Source: Flavobacteriaceae bacterium (GTDB lineage Bacteria; Bacteroidota; Bacteroidia; Flavobacteriales; Weeksellaceae). Taken from it: a stretch of DNA of 64,000 nt. A model generated the notes under the pieces. The model saw nothing but the letters and a program-made list of their open reading frames with translations. It was not told the DNA's origin and ran no database searches. The position numbers were made by a program, and so were the translations under genes. Positions 52,786 through 62,921 of the stretch are shown in pieces. The stretch covers positions 1 to 64,000 of the forward strand of contig JAUNUH010000006.1 of NCBI GenBank assembly GCA_030538275.1, in the 5' to 3' direction. Positions within the stretch are counted from its first letter, which is position 1. Every line of letters starts with the position of its first letter.

Positions 52786-54495
52786 ATGACTACGACAGAA
52801 AGAGCAAAATTATGGTTGGGTGACGCTTATGATGAAGAAACTCGTGATGAGGTTCAACGCCTATTAAATGAAAATTCTACTGAACTCGAAGATGCTTTTT
52901 ATCGGAATTTAGAATTTGGAACTGGTGGTATGCGAGGAATCATGGGAATTGGCACCAATCGACTCAATAAATATACGCTTGGCGCAGCAACACAAGGATT
53001 AGCCAATTATCTGAAATCTTTTCATCAAGAAAAAGAACTGAAAGTTGTAATTGCGCATGATGTTCGAAATAACAGTCGTAAATTTATACAGATTGTGGCA
53101 GATGTACTCTCTGCCAACGGAATACGTGTTTTTATTTTTGATAACTTCAGACCCACTCCAGAGTTATCTTTTGCAGTAAGATATCTGGGCTGTGATGCCG
53201 GAATTGTTTTGACAGCTTCCCACAATCCGCCAGAATATAATGGATACAAAGTGTATTGGAACGATGGTGCACAAATTGTACCTCCGCATGACCTGGCTAT
53301 CATAGAACAGGTAGGAAAAGTAAGAGCCGAGGATATCAAATTTGATGGAAATCCAGATTTGATAGAAATATTGGATAATCATGTAGATGATGTTTTCTTG
53401 GAACATTGTGTAAAATTTGGCTCGCGCGAGGACAAATCGGGTTATGATCAATTAAAAATAGTTTTCACACCTATTCACGGAACGGCCATTGCCTCTATTC
53501 CCGAGGCGTTGGAACGTGCTGGTTTTGAGCATATTCATTTGGTAGAAGAACAAATCAAACCGAGTGGAAATTTCCCTACGGTAAAATCACCAAATCCAGA
53601 AGAACCAGCAGCACTGGCCATGGCCCTAGATTTGGCAGAAAAAATTAACGCCGATATTGTCATAGGTACAGACCCAGATGCAGACCGTTTGGGCGTAGCT
53701 GTGCGTGATCTTGATGGCAAAATGATCCTACTCAATGGTAATCAAACCAATACTATTTTTACAGATTTTCTTTTAAATGAATTGAAAGAGAAAAATGCCT
53801 TCACCGGAAATGAATTTATTGGCTCTACTATTGTAACTTCTGATATATTTATCGATTTGGCAAAATATTATAATATTGAATGTAAACTTGGGCTTACAGG
53901 ATTCAAATGGATCGGTAAAATGATTCGTGAGGCAGAAGGAAAACAAAAATTCATTTGTGGAGGAGAAGAGAGTTTTGGCTTTATGATAGATGATTTTGTG
54001 AGAGACAAGGACTCTGTAACTTCTACCCTATTGGCTTGTCATATTGCTGCCAATGCCAAAGCGCAAGGTGGCAGTATATATCAAAATCTCATAGAAGCCT
54101 TTGCCAAGACCAAAGTGTATCAAGAAGATTTACTATCTATCACAAAACCTGGAAAATCTGGCGCAGAAGAAATAGCCGCTATGATGTCAAATTGGAGAAA
54201 AAATCCACCAACTTCATTCAATGATAGCCCTGTTTGTAAATTGGATGACTATTTGACCTTAGAATCAAAAGAAATTCAAACTGGAAACGTATCTCCAATA
54301 GATTTACCTGCGTCTAATGTTTTGATTTTCTATACAGAAGATGGCAGCAAAATAGCCGCACGCCCATCAGGAACAGAACCTAAAATTAAGTTTTACTTTT
54401 CTGTAAATGCACCGCTCGATCATGTGAACGACTACGAATCTGTCAAACAACAACTATTAAAAAGAATTGAAAATTTAAAAGCAGAATTAAGTTAA
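52786..54495 (+). CDS. Phosphoglucomutase/phosphomannomutase
   Basis: The 569-residue enzyme has the phosphoserine loop LTASHNPPEYNGYK, the metal-binding GTDPDADRLGVAV, the sugar-binding CGGEESFGFM and the phosphate-binding RPSGTEPKIKFYF. These four motifs define the alpha-D-phosphohexomutase family; the length fits the PgcA/phosphoglucomutase-2 type. It interconverts glucose-1- and glucose-6-phosphate (or mannose equivalents). Confidence 0.95.
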   Translation: MTTTERAKLWLGDAYDEETRDEVQRLLNENSTELEDAFYRNLEFGTGGMRGIMGIGTNRLNKYTLGAATQGLANYLKSFHQEKELKVVIAHDVRNNSRKFIQIVADVLSANGIRVFIFDNFRPTPELSFAVRYLGCDAGIVLTASHNPPEYNGYKVYWNDGAQIVPPHDLAIIEQVGKVRAEDIKFDGNPDLIEILDNHVDDVFLEHCVKFGSREDKSGYDQLKIVFTPIHGTAIASIPEALERAGFEHIHLVEEQIKPSGNFPTVKSPNPEEPAALAMALDLAEKINADIVIGTDPDADRLGVAVRDLDGKMILLNGNQTNTIFTDFLLNELKEKNAFTGNEFIGSTIVTSDIFIDLAKYYNIECKLGLTGFKWIGKMIREAEGKQKFICGGEESFGFMIDDFVRDKDSVTSTLLACHIAANAKAQGGSIYQNLIEAFAKTKVYQEDLLSITKPGKSGAEEIAAMMSNWRKNPPTSFNDSPVCKLDDYLTLESKEIQTGNVSPIDLPASNVLIFYTEDGSKIAARPSGTEPKIKFYFSVNAPLDHVNDYESVKQQLLKRIENLKAELS

Positions 54496-54615
54496 AACTT
54501 ATCAACAACTGTTGAAAACCCTAACTGAATAAGAATTTTTATTGATTTTCTATTTGAACTTCTCAAAAAATAGATTATATTTACATCAAGTTTAGGTTAA
54601 TTAATTCAATTTTTT

Positions 54616-54768
54616 ATGTTAGTTCAAAAAATTCAACAAGTGTTGGATAGTATAACCAGAGATGAAAATGAGCAAGAAGCATTTATAATGTTAGGCTTGA
54701 TTTTCAGTCTGTTATTCTTTGCTATAGTTGGCATTGCGACAGGACAAACCCTGGCTTTGATACTATAA
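54616..54768 (+). CDS. Very small membrane protein (50 aa)
   Basis: From the ATG at 54,616 a 50-residue reading gives an N-terminal helix (MLVQKIQQVLDSITRDENEQ) and one transmembrane segment (FIMLGLIFSLLFFAIVGIAT). A strong terminator follows 20 bases after the stop and a TATATTTA element lies about 45 bases upstream, so the unit looks like a real gene. No family is recognised. Confidence 0.6.
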   Translation: MLVQKIQQVLDSITRDENEQEAFIMLGLIFSLLFFAIVGIATGQTLALIL

Positions 54769-54787
54769 CATTTGGTTCAACTTCAAC

Positions 54788-54818
54788 AAAAGGAATCGGG
54801 AAACTGATTCCTTTTTTT
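54788..54818 (+). terminator. Terminator after the 50-aa gene
   Basis: AAAGGAATC pairs with GATTCCTTT followed by five more T. The remaining bases up to 55,054 are AT-rich and show nothing except the leader of the next gene. Confidence 0.85.
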
Positions 54819-55054
54819 ATTACCCAAAAAAGAAAAATTGAGAATAAAAATTTTCAAAAAATCTTCTTTTATGAATCATCTTAATTTAAATTAAAATAAA
54901 TAATTCATATCATTTTTATCCACCATTCGTATTTGATTGATTCCATTCTAATTTTCAGAATTGATTTGGCAAAAATTCCATTTCAAACCAGAAATAGAAA
55001 TCAAATTTTTTCAAAACTTATAATTTTTGTATTTTTCGGGATTAAATATTTAAA

Positions 55055-57190
55055 ATGAAAAAAACAGTATTTGTACTTGGTTTGGCGGTCTTTGCGGTGG
55101 CTTGTCAAACATCGCAAGTTACAGAACCACAAAAGCAAAACATGACACAAAAAACCCACACGCAAAGCGAAACAAATCCTTTATTACAAGCGAGTAAATT
55201 GCCTTATGGTGCACCAGATTTTAATAAAATAGAAAATCATCATTATTTACCCGCTATGAGGCATGCTATGGATTTACAAAAACAACGCGTTTTGGAAATT
55301 GCCAAAAACACAGCTGCGCCCAATTTTGCAAACACCATCCTCGAACTCGAAAAATCTGGGTATGAACTCGACAGAGTTGCCAGTGTTTTTTACTCAATGG
55401 CAGGTGCGCATACCAATGATGTGATAAGGGATGCACAAAAACAATTGGCTCCTCTGATGGCTGCACATCGTGATGAAATTTTCTTGAATGAAGATTTATT
55501 CAAAAAAGTTCAGTTTGTATATTCAGAAATGGAAAAATCCAAAATTGAAGGTGAAGATAAAATACTAACTAGAGAATATTTTCAAGATTTCTTTTTATCT
55601 GGCGCTACCCTATCCAAAGAAGATAAAGCCACTTTAAAAGATATTAATTCCCAAATTGCAACGCTGCAAACACAGTTTAATCAAACTTTGCAAAGTGCAA
55701 ATAATGCAGCAAAAATTGTTGTAAAAGATAAAAGTGAACTGGCTGGCCTATCAGACGAGCAAATCAAAGCCTTGCAAAACGAGGATGGAACTTATAGTAT
55801 TGCTATTCTGAACACCACAGGGCAACCATTATTATCTTCTCTTCAGAATAGAAAATTACGTCAACATATTTTTGAAGCGGGCTGGAATAGAACCAATGGT
55901 GGAGAATTCAACACCAATCAAATTATTTTGAAATTGGCTCAATTGCGCGCACAAAAAGCAAAATTACTTTCATTTGATGAATATGCCTCTTGGAGTTTGG
56001 TAAATACCATGGTGAAAAATCCTGAAACTATTCGTACATTTTTTGACGGAATGATTCCTGCTGTAAACAAAAAGGCAGAGGAAGAAGCCAAAGCAATACA
56101 AAAAATGATGGCAGCTGACGGGATTAAAGACAAGATTCAGCCTTGGGATTGGAGTTTTTATTCAGAAAAAGTGCGTAAAGCCAAATATGATTTGGATGAA
56201 AATGAAATTAAACCCTATTTTGAACTAAACCGTGTTCTAGAGGATGGCGTTTTCTATTCGGCGACCCAACTTTTTGGTGTAACTTTTAAAGAAAGAAAAG
56301 ATATACCTGTGTATCATCCAGATGTTGTGGTTTATGAAATTTTTGAAGAAGATGGAACGCCTCTGGCTCTATTCTATGGCGATTTTTTTGCTCGTGAAAG
56401 CAAAAGAGGAGGCGCTTGGATGGGGAATTTTGTTTCACAATCACATTTATACAATCAAAAACCGGTAATATATAATGTATGTAATTACCAAAAACCCGCA
56501 GATGGAATGCCAGCTTTGATTACATACGACGACGCAGAAACACTTTTTCATGAATTTGGGCATACGCTTCATGGTTTGTTTGCAGATCAAAAATATCCAA
56601 AATTATCAGGTACTTCTGTAGCTCGTGATTTTGTGGAATTCCCTTCACAAGCTAATGAGCATTGGGTGCTGGATTCCAAAGTTTTACAAAATTATGCCAA
56701 GCATTACAAAACAGGTGAAGTGATTCCGCAGAGTTTGATAAAGAAAATCAAAGACGCATCCACTTTCAATCAGGGATTTGCCATGTACGAAGTATTGGCG
56801 GCCGCAAATTTAGATTATAGATGGCACACTCTTTCCTACCAAGAAGCAGAAAACATCAAAGATCCTAATGATTTTGAAAAAGAAATTTTAATTAAAGACA
56901 ATTTATGGAATGAACAAATTCCACCTAGATATCGTTCATCGTATTTTGCTCATATTTTTGGTGGTGGTTATGCAGCAGGATATTATTCGTATTTATGGAC
57001 AGAAATGCTGGCATTGGATACGGGTGCATGGTTCGAGGAAAGTGGAGGACTTGATAGAAAACTCGGACAAAGATACCGTGATATGATATTATCTCGTGGT
57101 AATACCATGGATTACAAAGAAATGTACAAAGCCTTTAGAGGAAGTGACCCCAAACAAGAAGTGATTTTGAAAAGTCGAGGCTTAAATTAA
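55055..57190 (+). CDS. M3-family metallopeptidase (Dcp-like), lipoprotein
   Basis: The 711-residue protein starts with a lipoprotein signal (MKKTVFVLGLAVFAVACQTS). The M3 catalytic domain has the zinc site LFHEFGHTLHGLFADQ and the downstream FVEFPSQANEHW and IFGGGYAAGYYSYLW segments, as in peptidyl-dipeptidase Dcp and oligopeptidase A. A lipid anchor in front of this normally cytosolic family is common in Bacteroidota. It cuts short peptides in the periplasm, and neighbours suggest peptide use (OppA-type protein, second peptidase). Confidence 0.95.
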   Translation: MKKTVFVLGLAVFAVACQTSQVTEPQKQNMTQKTHTQSETNPLLQASKLPYGAPDFNKIENHHYLPAMRHAMDLQKQRVLEIAKNTAAPNFANTILELEKSGYELDRVASVFYSMAGAHTNDVIRDAQKQLAPLMAAHRDEIFLNEDLFKKVQFVYSEMEKSKIEGEDKILTREYFQDFFLSGATLSKEDKATLKDINSQIATLQTQFNQTLQSANNAAKIVVKDKSELAGLSDEQIKALQNEDGTYSIAILNTTGQPLLSSLQNRKLRQHIFEAGWNRTNGGEFNTNQIILKLAQLRAQKAKLLSFDEYASWSLVNTMVKNPETIRTFFDGMIPAVNKKAEEEAKAIQKMMAADGIKDKIQPWDWSFYSEKVRKAKYDLDENEIKPYFELNRVLEDGVFYSATQLFGVTFKERKDIPVYHPDVVVYEIFEEDGTPLALFYGDFFARESKRGGAWMGNFVSQSHLYNQKPVIYNVCNYQKPADGMPALITYDDAETLFHEFGHTLHGLFADQKYPKLSGTSVARDFVEFPSQANEHWVLDSKVLQNYAKHYKTGEVIPQSLIKKIKDASTFNQGFAMYEVLAAANLDYRWHTLSYQEAENIKDPNDFEKEILIKDNLWNEQIPPRYRSSYFAHIFGGGYAAGYYSYLWTEMLALDTGAWFEESGGLDRKLGQRYRDMILSRGNTMDYKEMYKAFRGSDPKQEVILKSRGLN

Positions 57191-57212
57191 TTTCTTTAAA
57201 ATATTGATTTTT

Positions 57213-57246
57213 AAACCTTTCTGAAAACAATTCGGAAAGGTTTTTG
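57213..57246 (+). terminator. Terminator after the M3 peptidase
   Basis: AAACCTTTC pairs with GAAAGGTTT with a 13-base loop, followed by a T run. Confidence 0.85.
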
Positions 57247-57270
57247 TTTAAATATATAAAAACCGATTTT

Positions 57271-58446
57271 ATGCGAATTTTTTCTTTCTTTCTAATTTTA
57301 TACTTTTTTCACTCTTGTGCAACTTCTCAAGGAATTTCAAACGTACTGCAAGCGCCTTCAATGGAATATACCGGAACTGAAAATGATTTGACACTGCGTG
57401 TGAAAATTATTTTGTTAAGAACCGATGATGGTAAAGGTAATTTTGATTTAAACCATCCAGAAGAAGGAGAAGTAATAAAAGAAGGAATTTTTAATTCTAT
57501 GAACAATTTTAAATCTTGGGTAAAACCAAATGATTTAAAAGCTTGCTATTCTGGATTTGATTTTTTCCCTTCAACAGGACTCGATTTTGATGTCAAATTT
57601 GTTTATGTAAACAATACTTATGCATGGAATTATCTAAATAGTGGTAGCGATATGAAAATCAATAAATTATCTGGGTTTTCACCATCAACGTCTTGGTATA
57701 TGAAGCAAATCGATGACAGTATTCATTTGTCTGAAGGAAATAAAAAGTATATACATGTCTATTTAACTAATGATGGTGAGGATGCGGAAAAAGTTTTATT
57801 TCAAAAACAAAAACCCACAGACCCCAAGGGAAAAGCGGCTGCACAATTTCCAAGTTATTCTGATTTTGATCGCTCATCACAGATTCATATGCCCAATGCC
57901 TATTTGAAGTATAAATATATGCGCGAAGTGGCTCCAGCAGAATATAACGAACCTTGGTCTGAAGTAAGAAAATGGCTTACAGAAGCGGGTTCGGCAGGGC
58001 TCACGCATGAGTTACTGCACAATTTGGGACTGGCGCATAACAATGAATTTCATGGCGCAAATCAGTGCCAATACAGTATTATGTCACAAAAACATACGCA
58101 CGCAAGGAATTATCTACAACCCACAGAAATTAAAAAAGTGCATGAGGTTTTGAGCAAAACCAACATGATACAATTTGTCACGGAAAACTCACATTATGGC
58201 AAAACCATCGTTTTGAATACGGGTGGAAACTGGAACGAATTACGACGATATTACGCAGATTTTCGCTTAAAAAACAATCAGGAATTGACAATTTCCAACA
58301 AAATCATCTTACCCGTTCAGGCTAAATTTCATCTGGAAAGAAATTCCAAAGTAAGAATTACCAAAGATGGTTCTGTTGTATATCCCGATGGCAGCGAATT
58401 CAATGGCTGGGTGAGGCATTCTACTGCCAATGTGATAAAAGAATAA
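57271..58446 (+). CDS. Metzincin-type metallopeptidase lipoprotein
   Basis: About 391 residues from the ATG at 57,271, with the lipoprotein signal MRIFSFFLILYFFHSCATSQ (lipobox FHSC). The zinc motif is LTHELLHNLGLAHNNEF (HExxHxxGxxH) with a Met-turn YSIMSQ. This is a metzincin, closest in look to M43-type peptidases. An earlier TTG at 57,244 lies within the preceding terminator and is rejected. The last 100 residues form a separate beta-rich part. The substrate is unknown. Confidence 0.85.
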   Translation: MRIFSFFLILYFFHSCATSQGISNVLQAPSMEYTGTENDLTLRVKIILLRTDDGKGNFDLNHPEEGEVIKEGIFNSMNNFKSWVKPNDLKACYSGFDFFPSTGLDFDVKFVYVNNTYAWNYLNSGSDMKINKLSGFSPSTSWYMKQIDDSIHLSEGNKKYIHVYLTNDGEDAEKVLFQKQKPTDPKGKAAAQFPSYSDFDRSSQIHMPNAYLKYKYMREVAPAEYNEPWSEVRKWLTEAGSAGLTHELLHNLGLAHNNEFHGANQCQYSIMSQKHTHARNYLQPTEIKKVHEVLSKTNMIQFVTENSHYGKTIVLNTGGNWNELRRYYADFRLKNNQELTISNKIILPVQAKFHLERNSKVRITKDGSVVYPDGSEFNGWVRHSTANVIKE

Positions 58447-60036
58447 TTATTTTTTTCTTACACGAGTGAGATCCAGCATATCAATGGCCGTAGTTTGAAA
58501 TCCTTCGATATTTTTACGTAGAAAAGTCGTGCTTTCATCATAGAAAATAGGAATTACGGGTAATTCATTCATAATGATTCGGTCCATTTCTTTATAAATT
58601 TCTACACGGTCTTTTTCGTTGTTAATGGTAAGGGAATGGAGATATAATTGATCAAATTCATTCGAAATAAAATGCGAATAATTAGGACCATTGGGCGAAA
58701 AATTTTTACTGTAAAACAGACTTAGAAAATTTTCTGCATCCGGATAATCTGCTCCCCAATTTGCCCTGAAAAATGGAAACTTACCTGTGGCTTTTCCATC
58801 GCGTAATGTTGCGGGATCTACAACATTTACACCAATAGGCCAACCAGATTTGGTCATTTCTGATTGTACAAATTCACAAATATCTGCATATTCTTGGGTT
58901 GTAACCAACTTCAAATCAGGAAGTTTACCATGTTTTGCTTTATAATCAGATATAATTCTTCGCGCTTCTGCTTGATTGTAAACATCTCCCAAATCGCTCT
59001 GATATCCAGGCAAGCCTTTTGGAATAAATCCTCCATTTGCTGCAAATCCTATATCATTTCTTAAAAATTTAATCATTTTTTCCTTATCAATTCCCATATT
59101 CATCGCTTTGCGCAAATTAGGGTCAATGGGCTCTGGAGAATCCAAATAAAAACACAAATACTCGGTATTGAGATAAGGAGATTTAATCATTTGAATATCA
59201 GACTTGTACTTTTCGTGCAATTTGCCATCGGTAGTGAGTAACTCATCTTTATAGGATGGATCCAGACTTGCCATCATATCGATTTTTCCTTGAACCAATT
59301 GCAGAAATTCACTGTGTTTTTCTGGTAAAAACTGTACAGCAACATATTCCAAATATGGTAACGAATCACCATTTAAATCCTTTTGATAATAATGTGGATT
59401 TTTTTTGAAAACCAATTTTACATTATCTTCCCACATTTGAAACTGAAAAGGCCCTGTTCCTACGGGATTTTTATTAAAATCATATCCTTTTTCGAATAAT
59501 TCATGCGGTACCACCGAACAGTATTTCATAGCCAATAAGCCTAAAAATGGTGGAAAAGGAGTTTTGAGATGAATCTGAAAAACAGAATCATTCAAAGCTT
59601 GATAGTTTTCAACATTATTTAATACAAATCCACCAGATGAGCCTGTTTTTTCATCTGTAAGACGATTAAAACTATAGGTAAAATCTCTGGCGACAACGGC
59701 TCTGGTTGAATCAGCCCCAAAAACAGGATGTGAATGAAAATAAACATCATTTCGTAAATAAAACGTATAGCTTTTTCCATCACTGCTTATTTCCCATTTT
59801 TTGGCAATTTCAGGGACAATTTCCAGATTTTCATCAAAGTTTACCAATCCGGTAAACATCAAATTACACATCCAATTATTGGCTTTGCTTCTTGCAAAAG
59901 CAGGATCGAGAGAAGAAACATTATCGTATCGATTCAACCGAAAAACCTTGCTTTCGTCAATATCTGGTGCTGAATTACACGAAAAAAGACAAATTCCGGT
60001 AATTAAAATAATAATTATATGCCAAAAATATTTCAG
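58447..60036 (-). CDS. OppA-type peptide-binding lipoprotein
   Basis: The reading from 59,937 lacks a signal, but the frame stays open further upstream: KYFWHIIIILITGICLFSC, then NSAPDIDESKVF, giving a clear lipoprotein signal. The nearest upstream stop leaves only CTG (60,036) or ATT (60,045) as starts, so a rare start codon or a sequence error is involved. The protein is a family 5 solute-binding protein: FTYSFNRLTDEKTG, KTPFPPFLGLLAMKYCSVVP, NPVGTGPFQFQMWEDN, RKAMNMGIDKEKMI. It would bind oligopeptides for an ABC transporter, but no permease genes are nearby. Confidence 0.87.
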   Translation of the reverse strand: MKYFWHIIIILITGICLFSCNSAPDIDESKVFRLNRYDNVSSLDPAFARSKANNWMCNLMFTGLVNFDENLEIVPEIAKKWEISSDGKSYTFYLRNDVYFHSHPVFGADSTRAVVARDFTYSFNRLTDEKTGSSGGFVLNNVENYQALNDSVFQIHLKTPFPPFLGLLAMKYCSVVPHELFEKGYDFNKNPVGTGPFQFQMWEDNVKLVFKKNPHYYQKDLNGDSLPYLEYVAVQFLPEKHSEFLQLVQGKIDMMASLDPSYKDELLTTDGKLHEKYKSDIQMIKSPYLNTEYLCFYLDSPEPIDPNLRKAMNMGIDKEKMIKFLRNDIGFAANGGFIPKGLPGYQSDLGDVYNQAEARRIISDYKAKHGKLPDLKLVTTQEYADICEFVQSEMTKSGWPIGVNVVDPATLRDGKATGKFPFFRANWGADYPDAENFLSLFYSKNFSPNGPNYSHFISNEFDQLYLHSLTINNEKDRVEIYKEMDRIIMNELPVIPIFYDESTTFLRKNIEGFQTTAIDMLDLTRVRKK

Positions 60037-60075
60037 TACTTCAATTTTTTAGTGATTTATTTATAAATAAATTAT

Positions 60076-62736
60076 TTAACCTCTTTTAGCATCTTGATGT
60101 TTATGCAACAATCTTTGCGTAAACTCATCATTATTCGCCAATTCAGAAATATTCACATGCATTCTGTATCTCCAGTAATGGGGAAAAACAGCAGGAATAT
60201 TAATTCTTTCTATATCTTCATTCGAATTTCTAAATTCTTGTGACATTCCCAAAAATTCCTGTAGTGGAATGACCGAAAGCATCGCTGGCGAATAGAGGTG
60301 TTGGTCGATAATTTGAGCTTGTAAATCGGGATGTAATTCATAGGGCGCCTGCCCATAAATCCCCATAATTTGATTGAAATAATACTGTGTGTCATCCGAA
60401 TTTTCTTTCCACCATTGACGCAATGTAGAGGTGTCATGGGAAGAGGGTGAAACTACAGACAAATAGGGCGCATGTTTGGGGTGTGAATACTTTAATTTTT
60501 CGTCTGAAGGCATACGTTGGACTTGCAGAGACAAAATAGCAAGATCGTTCATAACCATAGGAACAACCTTGGGCACCATGCCCAAATCCTCGCCACAGGT
60601 TAACATATTTGTCGCTTGCTTCAATGCGGGCAATTTTTCCAATCCTTTTTGTCTCCAAAATTCTTCTTGTCGATGATAGAAATAATCGAGATAAAGTGCG
60701 TAAAGTTTATCTTGTTCATTTTTCCCAAGCCATTTGTAGTTATTGGTATTATACTGTGCAAATCTTGGATGCAACAGGATTTCTTCCCCTTCTTCTTTTA
60801 TGAACAATACATTCGCTGCCAATTCCAGTAATCTTGCGGTAAAAGCATGGTCGGTGCCCAGAATATTTTGAATTTTTCGCTGAGAATCATATTCTGACTT
60901 GAACTTGTATTCACCAGCATCATTTTTCTTTTCGAAATACGCCAAAATTACGTTCTCCGTGTCGCTTCCAAAGTACTGAAACAACAAATCATAATGAATA
61001 TATGGCTGTGTTAATCGGTCTAAATCTAAATGAATTCCTCGATTGTGCAATTCATTCCATGTGACGGGCAATGCCGGTTCGAACCTGCCTAGGATGCCTT
61101 GTGTAGCGGTCATAGGAATTTGCCAAATTCTGAAAAATCCTAAAATATGATCAATTCTGAAAGCGTCAAAATACCTAGACATAAATTGAAAACGACTTTT
61201 CCACCAGCCAAAATCATCTTCTTTCATTTTATCCCAATTATAGGTTGGGAATTCCCAATTTTGGCCCAAAACGGCAAAATCATCTGGCGGCGCACCTGCT
61301 TGTTGGTCCATATGAAACAATTCTGGATTCCACCAGGCATCGGCACTGTGTCGATAAATTCCAATGGGTAAATCTCCTTTTAATGTCAATTTCAAGTCAT
61401 GCAAAGCATCTACCGTTTTGGAAAGCTGCTCATGCAATTGCCATTGAACAAATACATAAAACAACACATTTTTGTACTGTTTTGAATTGGATTTGAACAA
61501 ACGATTCAAGACAGCAGCAGAACTTTTCGAATTTGTTTTCCATTGTGTGAAATCAGCTGTTTTATTGGAATCACGTAATACAGAAAATGCCGCATATGGC
61601 TTCACCCAAGCACTATTTTCATCCAAAAAATGTAGAAAAGATTTATTTTTACTAATCTTTTCAAAGTTCTTATTAAAATATTTTTGAAGAAAATCATTTT
61701 TGAATTGATTAACCTCTTCATAATCCACTTGTGCGTGTTGATTGAGTTCATTGGATTTGGATGCAATGAGTTGAATTTCTGATGTAGATAAATCTTTCAA
61801 ATCACTCAATCTCAAATACATAGGATGTAATGCATATACAGATATGGCCGCATAGGGATACGAGTCTGTCCAATCGAATTTGGCCGTAGTATCATGAATG
61901 GGTAAAATTTGAATCATAGAGAAACCTGCATTCTTTGCCCATTTTCCGAAATCGATTAAGTCTAAAAATTCACCAACTCCAAGTCCTTTTTCTGAACGAA
62001 GCGAAAAAACAGGAACCGCTACACCACTTCCCTTCCATTTCTGTTGTTGTGGCTGACCAAAAGAAACGTCATTTACCAAGGCAAATTCATCATTTTGTGT
62101 AGGCAAAACATATCGATTATTACCTGTTTCATAATATTTTACTTGGCCAGAAATGCTGTCTTTTATCAAATATTTATATTCAATAACCCCTTCTGCCTGC
62201 GACAAATCCACGTCAACAAACCAGCGACCATCATGATCTGGATTGAGTTTCAATGCTTGATTTTCTTCCCAATTTCCGAGATTTTGAAAATTTCCTAGTA
62301 GATAAATGGCTTCGTTTGGGTTTAAAATACGAAAAGGAATACTGAATCTGTGTGAATTTTTCTTAAATTTTCTTACTTTTTTCACATCAAATTTGGGAGC
62401 CAAATGCTCAAAAAACGCGGTATTCAGATTAAATTCTGGAAGGCTGGGATAATTCCAAGTGTCGTAGATTACAATTTGTTTGCGCACCGTAGGTAACTCA
62501 AATTGATGCCGCGCCCATTCTTCTGTAATGTCAGAATTTCTTTGATCTTTAATAAAATATAAATAATCAAATTTCTTTTCGTTTATATCCAAATCAACCG
62601 ACCATTGCGAGCCTCCATCATATTTCAGGCCGATTGCATTTTCTTTATTCCAATTGCCCAACTCGTTGCAACTGCCTGTTATATAAATATTTTGACCAAA
62701 AGCAGTAGCAAATTTTACATTGAACTTTATTTTCAT
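60076..62736 (-). CDS. malQ: 4-alpha-glucanotransferase with two CBM20 domains
   Basis: About 886 residues from the ATG at 62,736 (a TTG at 62,763 is also in frame). Two N-terminal starch-binding CBM20 domains are seen: IYITGSCNELGNWNKENAIG and IYLLGNFQNLGNWEENQALK. The GH77 catalytic domain follows, with RIDHILGFFRIW (nucleophile Asp), CGEDLGMVPKVV (acid/base Glu) and SPSSHDTSTLRQWW (third Asp). It transfers glucan chains during glycogen or maltodextrin metabolism (amylomaltase/DPE2-like). The CBM20 tandem is the DPE2-type layout common in Bacteroidota. Confidence 0.96.
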   Translation of the reverse strand: MKIKFNVKFATAFGQNIYITGSCNELGNWNKENAIGLKYDGGSQWSVDLDINEKKFDYLYFIKDQRNSDITEEWARHQFELPTVRKQIVIYDTWNYPSLPEFNLNTAFFEHLAPKFDVKKVRKFKKNSHRFSIPFRILNPNEAIYLLGNFQNLGNWEENQALKLNPDHDGRWFVDVDLSQAEGVIEYKYLIKDSISGQVKYYETGNNRYVLPTQNDEFALVNDVSFGQPQQQKWKGSGVAVPVFSLRSEKGLGVGEFLDLIDFGKWAKNAGFSMIQILPIHDTTAKFDWTDSYPYAAISVYALHPMYLRLSDLKDLSTSEIQLIASKSNELNQHAQVDYEEVNQFKNDFLQKYFNKNFEKISKNKSFLHFLDENSAWVKPYAAFSVLRDSNKTADFTQWKTNSKSSAAVLNRLFKSNSKQYKNVLFYVFVQWQLHEQLSKTVDALHDLKLTLKGDLPIGIYRHSADAWWNPELFHMDQQAGAPPDDFAVLGQNWEFPTYNWDKMKEDDFGWWKSRFQFMSRYFDAFRIDHILGFFRIWQIPMTATQGILGRFEPALPVTWNELHNRGIHLDLDRLTQPYIHYDLLFQYFGSDTENVILAYFEKKNDAGEYKFKSEYDSQRKIQNILGTDHAFTARLLELAANVLFIKEEGEEILLHPRFAQYNTNNYKWLGKNEQDKLYALYLDYFYHRQEEFWRQKGLEKLPALKQATNMLTCGEDLGMVPKVVPMVMNDLAILSLQVQRMPSDEKLKYSHPKHAPYLSVVSPSSHDTSTLRQWWKENSDDTQYYFNQIMGIYGQAPYELHPDLQAQIIDQHLYSPAMLSVIPLQEFLGMSQEFRNSNEDIERINIPAVFPHYWRYRMHVNISELANNDEFTQRLLHKHQDAKRG

Positions 62737-62891
62737 ATTTTGCGGATTAAATTGAGCTCGCAATTTGCTGAAAATTATGTGAAATACAAATGAATTTGAT
62801 ATAAAATTATAAATAACTTATCAAAAATGTTCTTAATAATTTGTTGATTGTTATAAGGCCTTTACTATTTTTTAACACCCGCTAAAATTGT

Positions 62892-62899
62892 TATTTTTG
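62892..62899 (+). promoter_or_regulatory. TAnnTTTG promoter element of ftsK
   Basis: TATTTTTG followed by C matches the -7 box and lies 22 bases before the ftsK ATG. The bases 62,737-62,891 between malQ and this box show no further gene. Confidence 0.6.
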
Positions 62900-62921
62900 C
62901 AGGATTATACCCATCATTTAC

